From Sialis fuliginosa (lineage: Eukaryota; Arthropoda; Insecta; Megaloptera; Sialidae), in the NCBI GenBank assembly GCA_961205875.1, contig OY540810.1:8742001-8806000 (forward strand): a stretch of DNA of 64,000 bases, in the 5' to 3' direction. Each line of letters begins with the position of its first letter. Position 1 is the first letter of the stretch. The translations under genes were made by a program, and so were the position numbers. The notes under the pieces were generated by a model. It searched no databases and was not told the origin of the DNA. It saw nothing but the letters and a program-made list of their open reading frames with translations. Positions 61,109 through 64,000 of the stretch are shown one piece after another.

Positions 61109-62353
61109 TTTAAAGGTTCCATCTCTTTATATCATATCTAAAATTGTGTTGTTAGGGATATGACATATCCACAGAACATTAAATTTAAACATTCGGTTCC
61201 GGATACGGATGCGGATATAAAAATATTATAAAATCTTTGGGTTATGGGTTCGGATTTTTATTACTTACTGTTAGTATTTTTTTGTCCGTAGTTTGGGTCT
61301 TGGTGCCCAGGCAACGAATGGGAAACTATCCAAAATAATAATTTCGGATACGGTTTCGGTTTCAGATATGGCGTTCCGTAACTTCTCTAGTGGGTATTAT
61401 TATTTAATTTATTTAATATTCAACAATAACCCCAATATGCGGAGCTTCTCGTAGATTTTTTCTAAATCAAAAACGTTTTAGAATAGATAACAAATGTTTA
61501 TAAATATTTTTGTAATTCTAATTACTAATATTTACAATACTTTTTGTAAATTATTTATTTTGAAAGTTTTTTATTATTAATCATATTATCAATCAGTTGG
61601 GAAAATCGACGTTATTTATAAACATAACTAATTGCAAGTTTATGTAAAATTAGACGCAGCGGCGCAACCAGAAAAAAATCGGGACGGGAGGACGGGTAAT
61701 TGCTATTTTTAATTATATAAAATTTTTAATTTTAATCTATCATAACTGTTAAATTAAATAATATAATATATTTTAAAATTCAGGAGGGGGGTTCTACCCC
61801 TAAATAAAACATGGGAGAGCCACTGGTTGGACAGAAGCTACAAACTTATTTATTCATTAGGGTTGCACGCTGAAACGAGATTGACTTAAATTCTGACGAG
61901 ACTGAGGTAAGACTGTTTCAAATTTTTTGACGAGACTTACCTAACTCTCGTCTCATCTCGTCTAGTATGCAGTTCTATTTTTCATTGAGTGACTTTTTAA
62001 ACTAACATTAGTAAATAAATATTTTGGTATAAAAATTAGAAAAAACGAGAGTTAAAGTAAAGTCTTATTGTTAGAAGCTTTATCGTTGTAATCAGTCAGT
62101 ATGCCCTTCATTCGAGACTCAGTATAAAATATATCAACATCCTACACCTTCTTGTACATATTATTTGTTCTACTTTTCAAGATTAAATAAGTGACAAGTA
62201 GGTAATGGAGTTGTACAAAAATAAAAATAGAACCTACCTGATTTTATATAATGTTCACCTATAATATTTAAAAAATTGCTAAAATAGATGTTGATTAGAA
62301 TTTATGTAGGTATATAATCTATATGGGTTATATTTTATACAAATTATTGGTAC
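61109..62353. other. Intergenic DNA with diverse repeat remnants
   Basis: It contains GGATACGG/GGTTTCGG-type repeats (about 61195-61375), a possible decayed hAT element at about 61661-61824, and a GACGAGAC-rich stretch at 61860-61980. No gene. Confidence 0.4.
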
Positions 62354-62361
62354 TATAGATA

Positions 62362-62507
62362 CAATGGCGTAACAAGCGGGAGAAGGAGGGCCTCCCTGCA
62401 GTGTGTTATCAACGTGGAGCCAGCATGGTTACACCATATAATATAAATATATATAAATGGCCCAACCATATAAAATCTCCCCTAAAAAATTTCTTGTTAC
62501 GCCACTG
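62362..62507. mobile_element. hAT-type miniature element with near-exact 8 bp target duplication
   Basis: Begins CAATGGCGTAACAAG and ends TTCTTGTTACGCCACTG. It is flanked by TATAGATA and TATAAATA (one mismatch). 146 bp. Its ends relate it to the elements at 39972 and 53095. Confidence 0.8.
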
Positions 62508-62591
62508 TATAAATACAAATATTACATATTACTAAAAAAATAATAAAAAGTGCTATTTTTGGTGAAATCTATTATTTTTCTTTTAAACCCA

Positions 62592-62830
62592 AAAATTGAA
62601 AATTAATTTAAAATAGGTATTTAGTTTCAAAAACCCTAATTTAAACATTTGAAGTTGAAATAAATAAAATAATGTAAAGTAAATATTTAATACTTACATA
62701 AAAAATCAGCGTACGTAGAGGAATTAAAACGGGACACTCCCCTGCTTAATACCATTAAATATTTACTTTACATTATTTCAACTTTAAATGTAAAAATTAG
62801 GGTTTTTGAAACTAAATATTTTTAATTAAT
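62592..62830. repeat. Foldback repeat, about 240 bp
   Basis: TATTTAGTTTCAAAAACCCT and onward through AATGTAAAGTAAATATTTAA pairs with the segment ending AGGGTTTTTGAAACTAAATA. The loop of about 70 bases is GC-richer than the arms. Confidence 0.75.
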
Positions 62831-63603
62831 TTAATTATTTGTTAACAAACTATGCCCCCTAAGTTTTTTTTGTTGACACACCAGAAATAAAACATTATTT
62901 ATAATTGTAACTATTAAATTCTAAAAATGATACATGATTAATATCAAAATAAAGACAAATAACAAAACCAAAACAATGGCTTTTGAATATTCATATGCTT
63001 TTTTAATGACTAACATATTATCAGTGTTAATTTATATTAAAACCACAAAATTCGTTATGATTATGAATCATAGAATAAACAAAAACTCAAGTATATTTTG
63101 CTATTAGCAACCGACCATTGTTTTGTAGTCATTTTATTTTATTATATGTATATTATATCCAAACATTCCTAGCATTACTTATCATCAGAAGATTCAATTT
63201 TCAGTCGCTACTCGCTACTTCGCTACCCAGGAAAAAAATGAATTACCTAGATCTAATTTTCTTAAAATTTCGATCTACATAGATCTAAATTTAAAAAAAT
63301 TAAACAAATGCAATCAACCCCCCACTTAAATTATTGAAAATTTTTAAAAACGTGCAAGGATAAAATTTGTTCCTTACATCGTGAAAAAATTTTTTTTTTC
63401 TCTAACACCAATGGTTCAGCAGCTATAAGGAAATAAACAATTAAATTGTTTATAACAAATGATCGCCCTAGAATTTTTCAATCCTGATAATTTTGGTTCA
63501 ATCTATATCTAGTTCTCAATGTTCGTGATATTTTTAATTTTTCTGAGTGATCCGTTTGAGTGGGGAACAGCAATTTTTAAGCGTTTCTCCCGAAAAAATT
63601 ATA
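62831..63603. other. Intergenic DNA with a GATC-bearing fragment
   Basis: Near 63228-63300, CAGGAAAAAAATGAATTACC followed by several AGATCTA-type sites relates to the element at 52818-53016. Otherwise A/T-rich, no gene. Confidence 0.4.
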
Positions 63604-64000
63604 ATACCGGGTGATTCAGCACTGTCAAAATATTTTAAACAAAAAACATTATATGAACATCTGTCCGAAAGTTTTCATGAGGGGGCTACTATTTTTTGTA
63701 ATTTGAAGCATCCGTATTAAGTAAAATTTTGGATGCTTTCTTTTGCATCGATATTTTTCGTAAACAGTTAATCCTATGATAAATCAACAAAGCATGTTTT
63801 TATGTATTTTGTGTCATATGATCTAACAAAAGGGCTAAACCCGGGAAAAAATTAAAGAACAAAAAAATACTAGATAAAAATCCACTGGCCCCATACAGCT
63901 CTGGTCTAATTTACTATTAGTTGATACTGGAAATTGATAACACTTATTAATACTAAAACCTGTAGCAAATTTCATAACTGTAGCACGATAGGTTCTCGAG
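63604..64000. mobile_element. Partial foldback element F relative at the window edge
   Basis: CCGGGTGATTCAGCACTGTC start and AATACTAAAACCTG...TTTCATAACTGTAGCACG near the end echo the element at 7090-8274 and the fragment at 21110-21260. It runs off the window. Confidence 0.45.

Noticed and set aside
61661..61824. Possible hAT element with CAGCGGCGCAACCAG start and GAGCCACTG end
   Set aside because: Flanking octamers match at only five of eight positions and the ends are poor, so it was not listed as a feature.
1..64000. CRISPR array, rRNA, canonical tRNA genes
   Set aside because: None recognized by reading. The only tRNA-like signal is the degenerate SINE head near 6035.

Overview
This is AT-rich, intron-bearing, transposon-dense animal DNA, most likely from an insect. 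The gene set (molybdenum cofactor sulfurase, a CMPK2-type kinase, a Drosophila Midline-fasciclin-like protein), the short 60-70 bp introns in compact genes, and the mix of tiny hAT, Harbinger-like, pogo/mariner and Helitron derivatives all fit. A hemipteran is a reasonable guess, but this is inference; nothing in the window fixes the order. No bacterial, viral, CRISPR or operon-type structure was seen. Layout: bases 1-25966 hold no protein gene I can support. They contain nested repeats (foldback elements, hAT, pogo and mariner relics, Helitron-like copies, a tRNA-derived SINE) and one isolated CpG-rich patch at 10.9-11.3 kb that looks like a promoter or first exon of a gene mostly outside the window. 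From 25967 to 32448 two genes lie head to tail on the + strand: a complete nine-exon molybdenum cofactor sulfurase (MOCOS/maroon-like, 837 aa) and a complete five-exon CMPK2-like thymidylate/UMP-CMP kinase (280 aa). From 58221 down to 33813, on the - strand, is one large gene for a secreted four-FAS1-domain matrix protein (TGFBI/Midline fasciclin type, 824 aa, 11 exons). Its second intron is about 16.3 kb. All splice junctions in the three models are GT-AG and keep frame through to the stop. The kinase and the fasciclin gene are convergent, with about 1.4 kb between their stop codons. The three genes do not form a shared pathway. MOCOS activates xanthine dehydrogenase and aldehyde oxidase by sulfurating the molybdenum cofactor, the kinase serves nucleotide (probably mitochondrial) supply, and the fasciclin protein is extracellular adhesion or matrix. 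The large fasciclin intron is a repeat sink. It holds a 2.3 kb near-perfect palindrome with TA target duplications (45900-48204), a three-copy dispersed family (two of the copies inside this gene), several hAT-type miniature elements with exact 8 bp target duplications, and a GATC-dense miniature element. The right end (58.4-64 kb) is upstream intergenic DNA with more Helitron, hAT and foldback repeats. The observations I consider most worth a second look are the intronic 2.3 kb hairpin-forming palindrome, the element-inside-element stack at 11.5-13.4 kb, the GATC-dense element, the CpG-rich island and a 53-codon basic ORF at 52.4 kb.
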